In this document: positions 16,891 to 25,366 of the stretch, piece after piece
How positions within the stretch are numbered: the first letter of the stretch is position 1
Layout of the letters: each line of letters starts with the position of its first letter
Assembly (NCBI RefSeq): GCF_000620785.1
Contig: NZ_JIAI01000014.1
Span: 1-64,000 of the forward strand
DNA: 64,000 bases
Direction of reading: 5' to 3'
From: Actinospineispora acaciae DSM 45401
Lineage (GTDB): Bacteria; Actinomycetota; Actinomycetes; Mycobacteriales; Pseudonocardiaceae
Notes under the pieces: model-generated
Seen by the model: the letters and a program-made list of their open reading frames with translations, nothing else
The model's database searches: none
What the model was told of the DNA's origin: nothing
Made by a program: the position numbers and the translations under genes

Positions 16891-17134
16891 GTCGAACCGC
16901 CCGGCCGAACGCGAAACCGCCGAGCCCACCAAGCGGCGGCGCACGCCCGATGCACTGACCCTGATGATGGGGCTGGTCTGCATCGCGGCGGCCGTCCTGA
17001 CCCTGGTCGGCTGGATGCCGGCGATGCCGCTGTTCGACGTGCGCTGGCTGCTCGCCGCCGGGGCGGTGCTGGTCGGGCTGCTGCTGCTGGCCGCCAGCGT
17101 GCGCTCACCGAAGCGCACCCGCCGCCGGGGCTAG
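16883..17134 (+). CDS. Small two-span membrane protein
   Basis: 83 residues starting at GTG 16883, inside the end of the PspC gene (8-base overlap), with a GGAGG ribosome binding site about 5 bases upstream. After a charged N-terminus there are two hydrophobic segments (about 27-45 and 50-70) separated by a short GWMPAMPLFDVRW loop, and an Arg-rich tail. It appears translationally coupled to the PspC-domain protein and is probably an accessory membrane subunit. Function unknown. Confidence 0.75.
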   Translation: MAESNRPAERETAEPTKRRRTPDALTLMMGLVCIAAAVLTLVGWMPAMPLFDVRWLLAAGAVLVGLLLLAASVRSPKRTRRRG

Positions 17135-17175
17135 TGCCGAGTAAACGAGGTCGTCTTACCCGCGTTCACACGACA

Positions 17176-17778
17176 CTAGATCCCGTGGCAGCGCAGCAGC
17201 AGCAGGGCGAGGTCGCGGGCGCGGACGGCGGCGTCCGCGTCGCCCTCCGCCGCCGCGATGATCGAACCGTTCATCAGCAGGTGCCACTGCCGGGAGAAGG
17301 CGTCCGGGTCGGCCACGCCGGCCTCGGCGGCCAGCCCCCGCACGTAGCCGCGCACCTCGGCCAGGTGCGCCACGCTGGCCTGGCGCACCGGGCTGGACCG
17401 CTCGGTGAACTCCAGCATCGTGGTCACGAACGCGCAGCCCTCGAACTCCGGGTCGCGGAACCACTCGTCGAAGATGTCGAAGATGGCCAGCAGCCGCTCC
17501 CGGGGCGTGCTGCCCCGCCGGGTGGACTCGGCGCACAGCCAACCGCGCGTCCACAGCTCCTCCCGGCGCATGAGGAACGCGAGGACCAGGTCGTCCTTGG
17601 ACGCGAAGTTCCGGTACAGCGTCATCTTGGCCACGCGGGCCTCGCTGATCACCGTGTCCACGCCCACGCCGCGCACCCCGCGACGACTAAACAGTCGATA
17701 GGCCGCATGCTCGACTCGCTCCCGGCCACTTGCCTCATCGCCGGGCGCGAACTGCGCTTGTCGCTCTCGCGCGGGCAT
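17176..17778 (-). CDS. TetR-family transcriptional regulator
   Basis: 200 residues from ATG 17778. The N-terminal helix-turn-helix reads VEHAAYRLFSRRGVRGVGVDTVISEARVAKMTLYRNFASKDDLV, canonical for TetR. The C-terminal ligand domain is helical with EFEGCAFVTTMLEF. An inverted repeat ATCACT-AGAC-AGTGAT (17834-17849) 56 bases upstream is a good autoregulatory site. The target and ligand are unknown; metF lies beyond the operator, transcribed in the same direction, so it is not obviously controlled by it. Confidence 0.92.
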   Translation of the reverse strand: MPARERQAQFAPGDEASGRERVEHAAYRLFSRRGVRGVGVDTVISEARVAKMTLYRNFASKDDLVLAFLMRREELWTRGWLCAESTRRGSTPRERLLAIFDIFDEWFRDPEFEGCAFVTTMLEFTERSSPVRQASVAHLAEVRGYVRGLAAEAGVADPDAFSRQWHLLMNGSIIAAAEGDADAAVRARDLALLLLRCHGI

Positions 17779-17833
17779 GCCCCCACACACTCTTCGTAAG
17801 ACGTTGGACGGGATGGTAACAGCCGTCGCAGTT

Positions 17834-17849
17834 ATCACTAGACAGTGAT
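17834..17849. promoter_or_regulatory. TetR-type operator candidate
   Basis: ATCACT-AGAC-AGTGAT is a perfect 6-bp-arm inverted repeat lying 56 bases upstream of the TetR-family start, at the very 3' end of metF. The position and symmetry fit autorepression. Confidence 0.5.
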
Positions 17850-18739
17850 CAAATATGTTGCGTCGAAGTATCGCCGGGCGTGTCGAACAGGCGGCGGTGG
17901 ATCTCCAGTACGGACCGGGACTTGTTCAGCGAGTAGAAGTGGAACCCGGGCACGCCGAACCGCAGCAGCTCCTCGCCCTGCTCGGTGGCGTAGTCGATGC
18001 CCAGCCGCACGGCCGCCGCGTCGTCGTCGGCCACCGTGTCCAGCGCCCGCGCCAGCCGGTCCGGGATGCGGGCGCCGCACAGCGCGGTGAACCGGCGGAT
18101 CTGCGCGGCGGACTGGATCGGCAGCACGCCCGGCACGATCGGTGCCTCGATGCCGGCGCGGCGGGCGTCCTCGACGAACCTGAAGTAGTCGGCGTTGTCG
18201 TAGAACAGCTGCGTGATCACCGCGCAGGCGCCGGCGTCCACCTTCGCCTTGAGGTAACGCAGGTCGGACTCGCGGCTCTCCGCGCGCGGGTGCACCTCGG
18301 GGAACCCGGCCACCGCCACCGAGAACCCGTCCGCCCGTGCCTCGGTGACCAGCTCGTTCGCGTACGTGAACCCGTCCGGGTGCGGCGCCCAGTCCTCGCC
18401 GGGAGGCGGGTCGCCGCCCAGCGCGATGATGTTCGGCACCCCGGCCGCGCGCAGCCGCGTCAGCACCGACCGCACCTCGGCCCGCGACTGGCCGACCACC
18501 GTGAGGTGGCACATGACGTCCAGCCCGAGCTTGCCGTGCACGGCCTCGACCAGGTCCACGGTCCGCTCCCGGGTGGACCCGCCGGCGCCGTAGGTCATCG
18601 AGCAGAACGCCGGGTTCAGCTCGGCCAGCAGCGCCGCCTCGCGGAACAGCGACGCCTCGCCGCGCTCGGTCTTGGGCGGCCAGAACTCGATGGAGACGAC
18701 CGGGCGAGGGCCGGCGTAGATGTCCTCCAGAGGTCTCAT
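17849..18739 (-). CDS. metF: 5,10-Methylenetetrahydrofolate reductase
   Basis: 296 residues, the usual size of bacterial MetF. It uses FAD and NAD(P)H to make 5-methyltetrahydrofolate for methionine synthesis. Diagnostic segments are VSIEFWPPKTERGE near the N-terminus, SMTYGAGGSTRERT, IIALGGDPPPGE, ITQLFYDNADYFRF and the C-terminal GFHFYSLNKS. ATG at 18739 overlaps the guaA stop by 4 bases, so the two are co-translated, linking one-carbon and purine metabolism. Confidence 0.96.
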   Translation of the reverse strand: MRPLEDIYAGPRPVVSIEFWPPKTERGEASLFREAALLAELNPAFCSMTYGAGGSTRERTVDLVEAVHGKLGLDVMCHLTVVGQSRAEVRSVLTRLRAAGVPNIIALGGDPPPGEDWAPHPDGFTYANELVTEARADGFSVAVAGFPEVHPRAESRESDLRYLKAKVDAGACAVITQLFYDNADYFRFVEDARRAGIEAPIVPGVLPIQSAAQIRRFTALCGARIPDRLARALDTVADDDAAAVRLGIDYATEQGEELLRFGVPGFHFYSLNKSRSVLEIHRRLFDTPGDTSTQHI

Positions 18740-20286
18740 TCCCACTCGATCGTCCCCGGCGGCTTGCTGGTGACGTCCAGGACCACGCGGTTGACGTCGG
18801 CAACCTCGTTGGTGATCCGGGTGGAGATGCGCTCGGTCACGTCGTAGGGCAGCCGGGTCCAGTCCGCGGTCATGGCGTCCTCCGAGCTGACCGGCCGCAG
18901 CACCACCGGGTGGCCGTAGCTGCGCCCGTCGCCCTGCACGCCCACGCTGCGCACGTCCGCGAGCAGCACCACCGGGCACTGCCAGATGGCCCGGTCCAGG
19001 CCGGCCGCGGTGAGCTCCTCGCGGGCGATCGCGTCGGCGGCGCGCAGCGTGGCCAGCCGGTCCTCGGTGACCTCGCCGATGATCCGGATGGCCAGCCCCG
19101 GCCCTGGGAACGGCTGGCGGCCGACGATCGTCTCCGGCAGCCCCAGCTCGGCGCCGACCCGGCGCACCTCGTCCTTGAACAGCGCCCGCAGCGGCTCGAC
19201 CAGCTCGAACTCCAGGTCGTCCGGCAGCCCGCCCACGTTGTGGTGGCTCTTGATCGTCGCCGTCCCGGACCCGCCGCCGGACTCCACCACGTCCGGATAG
19301 AGCGTGCCCTGCACCAGGAACTTGACCTTCTCCTGTGAGGCGGCCACCGATGCCGTGGCGTCCTCGAACGTCCTGATGAACTCCCGTCCGATGATCTTGC
19401 GTTTCCGTTCCGGGTCGGTGACGCCGGCCAGCGCGGACAGGAACTTCTCCGCCGCGTCCACGGTGTGCAGCCGCGCCCCGGTGGCCGCCACGAAGTCCCG
19501 CTCGACCTGCTCGCGCTCGCCGGAGCGCAGCAGCCCGTGGTCGACGAACACGCAGGTCAGCCTGTCTCCGATGGCCCGCTGGACCAGCGCGGCGGCGACC
19601 GCGGAGTCGACCCCGCCGGACAGCGCGCAGATCGCCCGCCCGTCGCCGACCTGCGCCCGGACCGCGTCGACGGTGTCGTTGATGATCGACGCCGTGGTCC
19701 AGGACGGCGCGATGCCGGCGATGTCGCGCAGGAACCGGCGCAGCACCTCCTGCCCGTGCGGCGAATGCCCCACCTCGGGGTGGTACTGCACGCCGGCCAG
19801 CCGCCGCTGAACATCCTCGAACGCGGCCACCGCGGCACGCTGGGAGGACGCCGTCACGGTGAACCCGTCCGGCGCGCGCACCACCGAGTCGCCATGGCTC
19901 ATCCACACCGGGTGGGTGCCGGGCAGCCCGCCGTGCAGCACGCCGGCGTGCTCGGCGGCCACCGTCAGGTCGGCGCGGCCGTACTCCCTGGTGCCGTCCG
20001 GGGCGACCTCGCCGCCGAGCGCCTGCGCCATCGCCTGGAAGCCGTAGCACAGCCCGAGCACCGGGATGCCGGCGTTGAACAGCTCGGGGTCCACCTTCGG
20101 CGCGCCCTCGGCGTACACGCTCGCCGGGCCGCCGGAAAGGATCAACGCCGCCGGCTCGCGCGCCACGATGTCGGCGACCGGGGTGTCCGAGGGCACGATC
20201 TCGGAGTACACCTGGGCCTCCCGCACCCGGCGGGCGATGAGCTGGGCATACTGCGCCCCGAAGTCGACAACGAGAACCGTCCGCAC
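18736..20286 (-). CDS. guaA: GMP synthase (glutamine-hydrolysing)
   Basis: 516 residues. The class I glutamine amidotransferase domain has nucleophile Cys80 (GLCYGFQAM) and the GVQYHPEVGHSPHG His/Glu pair. The ATP-pyrophosphatase domain follows with the PP-loop ALSGGVDSAVAA, and the C-terminal dimerisation domain ends KPPGTIEWE. It converts XMP to GMP. GTG at 20286 (VRTVLVVDFGAQYAQ) matches the family start. A TACCGT hexamer ends 6 bases upstream, suggesting a leaderless mRNA. Confidence 0.97.
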   Translation of the reverse strand: MRTVLVVDFGAQYAQLIARRVREAQVYSEIVPSDTPVADIVAREPAALILSGGPASVYAEGAPKVDPELFNAGIPVLGLCYGFQAMAQALGGEVAPDGTREYGRADLTVAAEHAGVLHGGLPGTHPVWMSHGDSVVRAPDGFTVTASSQRAAVAAFEDVQRRLAGVQYHPEVGHSPHGQEVLRRFLRDIAGIAPSWTTASIINDTVDAVRAQVGDGRAICALSGGVDSAVAAALVQRAIGDRLTCVFVDHGLLRSGEREQVERDFVAATGARLHTVDAAEKFLSALAGVTDPERKRKIIGREFIRTFEDATASVAASQEKVKFLVQGTLYPDVVESGGGSGTATIKSHHNVGGLPDDLEFELVEPLRALFKDEVRRVGAELGLPETIVGRQPFPGPGLAIRIIGEVTEDRLATLRAADAIAREELTAAGLDRAIWQCPVVLLADVRSVGVQGDGRSYGHPVVLRPVSSEDAMTADWTRLPYDVTERISTRITNEVADVNRVVLDVTSKPPGTIEWE

Positions 20287-20299
20287 CTGTTCACGGTAC

Positions 20300-20941
20300 C
20301 TAGTGGCTGGCGGCCGCCACCCGTACACCCAGCCCGACCAGCACCGTGCCGGTCACCGCCTCCAGCCGGCGGCGCACCCGGGGCCGGCGGAACCACGCGC
20401 CGGCGCGCGCCACGCTGGCGGCCAGCGTGAGGTACAGCGCGGTCTCCAGCACCACCTGCAGCAGCGCGAGCCCGGCGGTGGTGGCGAACAGCGGGCGGTC
20501 GGCGGGCACGAACTGGGGGTAGAACGCGACCATGAACATCGCCGCCTTCGGGTTGGCCATCTGCACCATGACGCCCTCGCCGAACGCCCGCCAGCCGTCG
20601 GTGGCCCGCTCGGCGACCGGCGCGTCCGTGACCACCGTGACACCACGATCACGCCACGCCGACCGCCACGCCCGCACCCCCAGCACCACCAGCACCACCG
20701 CGCCGACCACCCGCAGCACCGTGAACGCCACCTCGGACGCCGCGACCAGCGCGGCCACCCCGGCGGCCGCGAGCACCGCCCACAGGTAGATCCCCAGCTC
20801 CAGCCCGAGCACGATCGGCACCGTCCGCCGGAACCCGCGCAGCGCCGCCCGGCGCAGGATCAGCGCCATCGCCGGCCCCGGGGACGCGGAGATGAGCACG
20901 ACGGCGAGCACGAACGCGGGCAACATGGCGAGAAGGTCCAC
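20300..20941 (-). CDS. LysE/RhtB-family amino-acid exporter
   Basis: 213 residues with about six membrane spans. The family signature appears as AVVLISASPGPAMALILRRA near the N-terminus, then FGEGVMVQMANPKAAMFMVAFYPQF in the middle. LysE/RhtB proteins export amino acids such as Lys, Arg, homoserine or Thr by proton exchange. GTG at 20941 is chosen; ATG at 20926 is an alternative. It is divergent from the LLM oxidoreductase. The substrate is unknown. Confidence 0.9.
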   Translation of the reverse strand: MDLLAMLPAFVLAVVLISASPGPAMALILRRAALRGFRRTVPIVLGLELGIYLWAVLAAAGVAALVAASEVAFTVLRVVGAVVLVVLGVRAWRSAWRDRGVTVVTDAPVAERATDGWRAFGEGVMVQMANPKAAMFMVAFYPQFVPADRPLFATTAGLALLQVVLETALYLTLAASVARAGAWFRRPRVRRRLEAVTGTVLVGLGVRVAAASH

Positions 20942-20991
20942 CCGCCGATGATCCCGGAATCCCCGGACCACCACCAATGTTGGCCACGGAT

Positions 20992-21936
20992 ATGCAGATC
21001 GGCACCGTCTTCCCCCAACAGCCCTCCGGCGCACCCGAGCCGTCCAACTTCGTGGACGCCACCATCGAACAGGGCAGGCTGGCCCACGAGCTGGGCGTCC
21101 GCTCGGCCTGGTTCGGCCAGCTCATGAGCTACGACTCGCCGGCGCTGGCCACCCTGGTCGGTCGGGAGGTGCCCGGGCTGACCGTGGGCTCCTCGGCGGT
21201 GCCGATCATCGGACGCCACCCCGTGCTGCTGGCGGCGCAGGCCAGGACCGCGCAGGCGGCCACCGCGGGCCGCTTCCAGCTGGGCATCGCGCTGGGCGCC
21301 GGTTCGTTCCTGGACCCGCTGCTCGGCACCACCACCAGCCGGCCGATCGCGCACCTGCGCGAGTTCCTCACCGCGCTGGGCCCGCTGCTGCGCACCGGCG
21401 AGGTGGACTACGCCGGCGAGCTGGTCACCGCCCGCACCCCCTGGCCCAGCGACCTGCCCGGCGCCCAGCCCCCGCCCCCGGTCCTGGTCGCGGCGATGGG
21501 TCCGCAGGCGCTGCGGGTCACCGGCGAGCTGGCCGACGGCGCCCTGCCGTTCCTGGCCGGGCCGAAGACGCTGGCCGAGCACCTGGTACCCACCCTGACC
21601 AAGGCCGCCTCCGCCGCCGGCCGGCCCGCGCCCCGGGTCGTCGCGTTCGTCCCGGCCACCGTGACCTCCCGCCCCGACGAGGTGCGCGCCGGGGCGTACG
21701 AGCAGCTCGCGTTCTACGAGTCCATCCCGTCCTACCGGGCGGTGCTGGACCGCGATGGGGTGGTCCGCGCCGGTGACCTCGCGCTGGTCGGCTCGCCGGA
21801 CCAGGTGGCCGACGGGCTGCGCCGCTACGCCGACGCCGGCGCCACCGAGATCGTGCTCTCCCAGGCCGGCCCGGCCAGCGCCGACGACCAGCGCCGCACC
21901 TTCGAGCTGATCGGCAAGCTGTCCCAGGCGCTGTAA
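20992..21936 (+). CDS. LLM-class F420-dependent oxidoreductase
   Basis: 314 residues from ATG 20992 (319 from ATG 20977). A luciferase-like TIM barrel is suggested by MQIGTVFPQQ, AHELGVRSAWFGQL, VGSSAVPIIGRHPVLLAAQARTAQAATAGRFQLGIALGAG and the C-terminal LVGSPDQVADGLRRYADAGATEIVL. Members use reduced F420 or FMN; the actinobacterial context favours F420. The substrate is unknown. The gene is convergent with the MFS exporter with a 7-base gap. Confidence 0.9.
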   Translation: MQIGTVFPQQPSGAPEPSNFVDATIEQGRLAHELGVRSAWFGQLMSYDSPALATLVGREVPGLTVGSSAVPIIGRHPVLLAAQARTAQAATAGRFQLGIALGAGSFLDPLLGTTTSRPIAHLREFLTALGPLLRTGEVDYAGELVTARTPWPSDLPGAQPPPPVLVAAMGPQALRVTGELADGALPFLAGPKTLAEHLVPTLTKAASAAGRPAPRVVAFVPATVTSRPDEVRAGAYEQLAFYESIPSYRAVLDRDGVVRAGDLALVGSPDQVADGLRRYADAGATEIVLSQAGPASADDQRRTFELIGKLSQAL

Positions 21937-21943
21937 CCCCGGC

Positions 21944-23476
21944 TCAGCGTGACGCCCGCTCGCGCAGCACGGTGACGACCAGCACCACGGCGACCGTCAG
22001 CACGGCGGCGGCATACCAGCCGACCGCCGTGAACGCGGTGGTGAACGCCTCGCGGGCGGCGTCGGTGAGCGCGGCGGCGGCGCCGGGCGGCAGGGTGGCG
22101 GCCGCGCCCAGCGCCGGGGCGAGCCCCTCCCGCGCGGCCTCGGCGGCGTCCGCCGGCATCCCGGTGGGCAGCGTCGATCCCAGCGTGGCGCCGTAGACCG
22201 CCGCGACCAGGCTGCCCGCCACCGCCACCCCCAACGCCACGCCCAGCTCCCCCGCGGTCTCCGTCACCGCCGACGCCGATCCGGCGCGCTCCGGCGGCAC
22301 CGAGCCGAGCACCAGGTCGGTGCCCAGCACGCCGGTCGGCACCACCCCGAGGATCGTCACCGCCAGCAGCCCGACCAGCACCGGCGGGTCGACGTCCGGG
22401 CCGACCCTGGTGACCGCCAGGCACCCGATCACGGAGACGGCGCACGCGGCGGCGAGCAGCCGGGTCCGGCCGAACCGACGGGCCAGCGGGGGCGTCAGCA
22501 GCGACCCGCCCACGGTGGCCAGCGCGACCGGCAGCATCCACAGCCCGGCGCGCAGCGGATCGACCCCGCTGACCAGCTGCAGGAACTGCGGGAGCAGGTA
22601 GTACAGCCCGTTCAGCGCCAGCAGGCCGAGCAGCACCAGCGCGACCGCGCCGACGAACCCGCGCCTGGTGAACAGCCGCACGTCCAGCAGCGGGTCGGCG
22701 CTGCGCCGCTGCCGGCGGACGAACGCCCACCCCGCCACCAGCCCGACCGCCGCGGCCAGCGCGGGCACCGGCGCCGGCCCGTGCGCGGCGGTCTCCTTGA
22801 CCCCGTAGACCAGCGGCAGCATCGCGGCCAGCGACAACACCACCCCGACCGCGTCGACGCCGCCGTCCGCCCCCGGTTGCCGATGCTCGGGCAGCAGCCT
22901 CGGCCCGAGCACCAGCAGCACCACCATCACCGGCACCCCGAGCAGGAACACCGACCCCCACCAGAAGCGCGCCAGCAGCGCCCCGCCGATGACCGGCCCG
23001 GCCGCGACGCCCGCGGAGAACGTCGTCATCCAGATCGCCACCGCCGAGGTCCGCTGCGCGGGGTCGCGGAACATCGTGCTGATCAGCGCGAGCGTGGACG
23101 GCATGAGCGTGGCCCCGGCGACGCCGAGCAGCCCCCGCGCGGCGATCAGCGCCCCGGCGCTCGGCGCGTACGCCGCCACCACCGACGCCACCGCGAACGC
23201 CGCGCCCCCGGCGAGCAGCAGCCGGCGCCGCCCGATCCGGTCCCCGACCGCGCCCATCGTGACCAGGAACCCCGCGATGAGGAACCCGTACACGTCGAGG
23301 ATCCACAGCTGCTGCGTGGCCGTCGCGCCCAGGTCCGCGCTCATCGCCGGCGCGGCCAGGTAGAGCACGCTCACATCGAGCGCCAACACCAGCAACGGCA
23401 GGGCGAGCACCGCGAGGCCACACCACTCGCGCACCCCCGCCCGAGGCGGTTCGGAGTTCAGGTCATCAGCGGTCAT
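21944..23476 (-). CDS. MFS multidrug exporter, DHA2 (QacA/EmrB-like) family
   Basis: 510 residues with about 14 membrane spans. Motif A is GAVGDRIGRRRLLLAG and motif C-like segments include AGVAAGPVIGGALL. The first span holds LALDVSVLYLAAPAM, with the acidic residue typical of DHA2 drug/proton antiporters. ATG at 23476 is preferred over 23497. The upstream region has an ACCT-6-AGGT inverted repeat. It probably exports toxic cations or antibiotics. Confidence 0.92.
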   Translation of the reverse strand: MTADDLNSEPPRAGVREWCGLAVLALPLLVLALDVSVLYLAAPAMSADLGATATQQLWILDVYGFLIAGFLVTMGAVGDRIGRRRLLLAGGAAFAVASVVAAYAPSAGALIAARGLLGVAGATLMPSTLALISTMFRDPAQRTSAVAIWMTTFSAGVAAGPVIGGALLARFWWGSVFLLGVPVMVVLLVLGPRLLPEHRQPGADGGVDAVGVVLSLAAMLPLVYGVKETAAHGPAPVPALAAAVGLVAGWAFVRRQRRSADPLLDVRLFTRRGFVGAVALVLLGLLALNGLYYLLPQFLQLVSGVDPLRAGLWMLPVALATVGGSLLTPPLARRFGRTRLLAAACAVSVIGCLAVTRVGPDVDPPVLVGLLAVTILGVVPTGVLGTDLVLGSVPPERAGSASAVTETAGELGVALGVAVAGSLVAAVYGATLGSTLPTGMPADAAEAAREGLAPALGAAATLPPGAAAALTDAAREAFTTAFTAVGWYAAAVLTVAVVLVVTVLRERASR

Positions 23477-23496
23477 GCCCCGATCGTGAACAATCA

Positions 23497-23513
23497 ACCT
23501 TACTTCAGGTCAA
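23497..23513 (-). promoter_or_regulatory. Possible promoter/operator for the MFS exporter
   Basis: On the minus strand TTGACC (23513-23508) is a good -35 hexamer. It overlaps an inverted repeat ACCT-TACTTC-AGGT (23497-23510), a layout reminiscent of MerR- or MarR-controlled efflux promoters. No clear -10 is seen, so this is tentative. Confidence 0.3.
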
Positions 23514-23603
23514 GAACTCCGTCTGGAACATTCGGCACGATGCCGACCACGATGCCGCCATACGTTGAACCTGAACTCGACCACGTTTCGCTGTCGAACA
23601 ACC

Positions 23604-24008
23604 TCACGGAAGAGCCGGGACGAGGAGCGTCCGTTCGGGCCGCAACCGCACCAGCCCCTCATCCAGCGTCGCCAACCGCGCGTCGGCTCGATCCGCGGCC
23701 AGACTCACGAGGTAGGCGTCGGTGACCTGTCGATGTCCGCGAACACGATCCAGGTCTGCCTCGACGTAGGAGAGCGAGTCCGGCCAGAACTCGCATGCCG
23801 GGAGTGCTTGAACCGCACCGAGTACCTGCCGCGCGACGCCAGCACTCTCCCCGACACGGACCAGGAAACGAACCAGGGCGCCCTCGACCACAGGGCAGAT
23901 CGCGAAGCTCGTGATCCCCGACGCCCAGGCGGACGCCCGCGCATGGTGTTCGTGATCGGCGACCGTGAGGGCGATCAGCACGTTCGCGTCCAGAAGGTAG
24001 GTCGTCAC
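23604..24008 (-). CDS. vapC: PIN-domain toxin (VapC family)
   Basis: 134 residues from GTG 24008. It has the PIN ribonuclease layout: TYLLDANVLIAL (Asp7), CPVVEGALVRFL with the central acidic residue, and VTDAYLVSLAADRADARLATLDEG with the C-terminal acidic cluster. It should be a Mg-dependent RNase neutralised by the upstream VapB. The GTG start overlaps the antitoxin stop by 4 bases. The pair lies beside ychF, an arrangement I recall for vapBC32 in M. tuberculosis. Confidence 0.92.
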   Translation of the reverse strand: MTTYLLDANVLIALTVADHEHHARASAWASGITSFAICPVVEGALVRFLVRVGESAGVARQVLGAVQALPACEFWPDSLSYVEADLDRVRGHRQVTDAYLVSLAADRADARLATLDEGLVRLRPERTLLVPALP

Positions 24009-24235
24009 TCCTCGTCCAGCGCAGCCGCGACCTGCTTCGAAGTGACCCGACAACCGATCGAGATGACCGGGAAACCAGAACGCTCGTCCGTGCCGATCAC
24101 GACCGGTTGATCGAGCTGCCCCAAACCGCGAACGGTGAGGTCGGCGATCACCGCCGAGAGAGAACGGTGGGTGCGCTTGGCGATCTCCAAGGCACGCTGA
24201 TGCACGGCCGGAGGCAGGTCAACGGTGGTACGCAC
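24005..24235 (-). CDS. vapB: VapB antitoxin, ribbon-helix-helix type
   Basis: 76 residues. RTTVDLPPAVHQRALEIAKRTHRSLSAVIADLTVRGL is a ribbon-helix-helix DNA-binding domain. The C-terminal half (FPVISIGCRVTSKQVAAALDEE) should wrap the toxin. GTG at 24235 is preceded 6 bases upstream by TATGAT, a good -10, so translation may be leaderless; GGAG also lies adjacent. A perfect 18-bp palindrome upstream is the likely autoregulatory site. It overlaps vapC by 4 bases. Confidence 0.92.
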   Translation of the reverse strand: MRTTVDLPPAVHQRALEIAKRTHRSLSAVIADLTVRGLGQLDQPVVIGTDERSGFPVISIGCRVTSKQVAAALDEE

Positions 24236-24249
24236 CTCCGCATCATACG

Positions 24250-24267
24250 TGCATCAGGCCTGATGCA
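24250..24267. promoter_or_regulatory. VapB operator palindrome
   Basis: TGCATCAGG/CCTGATGCA is a perfect 18-bp palindrome between the expected -35 and the TATGAT -10 (24247-24242) of vapBC. A related GCATCAT half-site follows toward the start codon. This is an ideal position for VapBC autorepression. Confidence 0.7.
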
Positions 24268-24268
24268 G

Positions 24269-25342
24269 CTAGACGTTGAACCTGAACTCGACGACGTCGC
24301 CGTCGGCCATGACGTAGTCCTTGCCCTCCATGCGGACCTTGCCCGCCGCCTTCGCCGACGCCATCGAGCCGGCCTCGACCAGGTCGCCGTAGGAGACCAC
24401 CTCGGCCTTGATGAAGCCACGCTCGAAGTCGGTGTGGATCACCCCGGCGGCCTGGGGTGCGGTGGCACCGGCGCGGATCGTCCAGGCGCGCGCCTCCTTG
24501 GGACCGGCCGTCAGGTAGGTCTGCAGCCCGAGCGTGGCGAACCCGGCCCTGGCCAGCGCGTGCAGCCCCGGCTCGGGCTGGCCGATCGAGTCCAGCAGCT
24601 CGCGGGCCTCCTCCTCGGGCAGCTCCAGCAGCTCGGCCTCGACCTTCGCGTCCAGGAACACCGCCTGCGCCGGCGCCACCAGCTCGGCCAGCTCCTTGCG
24701 CCGCGCCTCGTCGGCCAGCACCGCCTCGTCGGCGTTGAACACGTACAGGAACGGCTTTGTGGTGAGCAGCCCCAGCTCGCGCAGCGGCTCCCGGTCCACC
24801 CCCGCCGCGAACAGCGTGGTGTCGGAGTCGAGCACCTCCCGCGCGCGCTGCGCCGCCTCCAGCGCCGGCCGCCGGTCCTTGTGCGTGCGGGCCTCCTTCT
24901 CCAACCTGGGCAGCGCACGCTCCAGCGTCTGCAGGTCGGCCAGGATCAGCTCGGTCTCGATCACGGACACGTCCGACGCCGGGTCGACCCGCCCGTCCAC
25001 GTGCACCACGTCCGGGTCGTCGAACACCCGCACGACCTGGCAGATCGCGTCCGACTCGCGGATGTTGGCAAGGAACTTGTTGCCGAGCCCGGCGCCCTCG
25101 GACGCCCCCTTGACGATGCCCGCGATGTCCACGAACGACACGGTGGCCGGCACCACCCGCGCCGAGTCGAACATCTTCGCCAGCACGTCCAGCCGTGGGT
25201 CCGGCAGCGGCACGACTCCCACGTTCGGCTCGATGGTGGCGAACGGGTAGTTGGCGGCAAGAACGTCGTTGCGGGTCAGCGCGTTGAACACCGTGGACTT
25301 GCCGACGTTGGGCAGCCCGACGATGCCGAGGGTAAGGCTCAC
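24269..25342 (-). CDS. ychF: Obg-like ribosome-binding ATPase YchF
   Basis: 357 residues. G1 is GLPNVGKST, followed by ATIEPNVGVVPLPDPRLD, the G3-like DIAGIVKGASEGAGLGNKFL, and the C-terminal TGS domain (QTYLTAGPKEARAWTIRAGATAPQAAGVIHTDFERGFIKAEV). YchF/OLA1 hydrolyses ATP in preference to GTP and binds ribosomes, with roles in stress and translation control. The start is GTG at 25342. Its 3' end comes within two bases of the VapB operator. Confidence 0.96.
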   Translation of the reverse strand: MSLTLGIVGLPNVGKSTVFNALTRNDVLAANYPFATIEPNVGVVPLPDPRLDVLAKMFDSARVVPATVSFVDIAGIVKGASEGAGLGNKFLANIRESDAICQVVRVFDDPDVVHVDGRVDPASDVSVIETELILADLQTLERALPRLEKEARTHKDRRPALEAAQRAREVLDSDTTLFAAGVDREPLRELGLLTTKPFLYVFNADEAVLADEARRKELAELVAPAQAVFLDAKVEAELLELPEEEARELLDSIGQPEPGLHALARAGFATLGLQTYLTAGPKEARAWTIRAGATAPQAAGVIHTDFERGFIKAEVVSYGDLVEAGSMASAKAAGKVRMEGKDYVMADGDVVEFRFNV

Positions 25343-25366
25343 GGGCGTCCAGGGTAGTCGGGCCGG

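Noticed and set aside
15271..17118. 615-codon minus-strand frame antisense to the PspC gene
   Set aside because: The plus strand encodes a recognisable PspC domain and toast-rack-like region. The minus frame has only His/Arg/Gly-rich low-complexity sequence.
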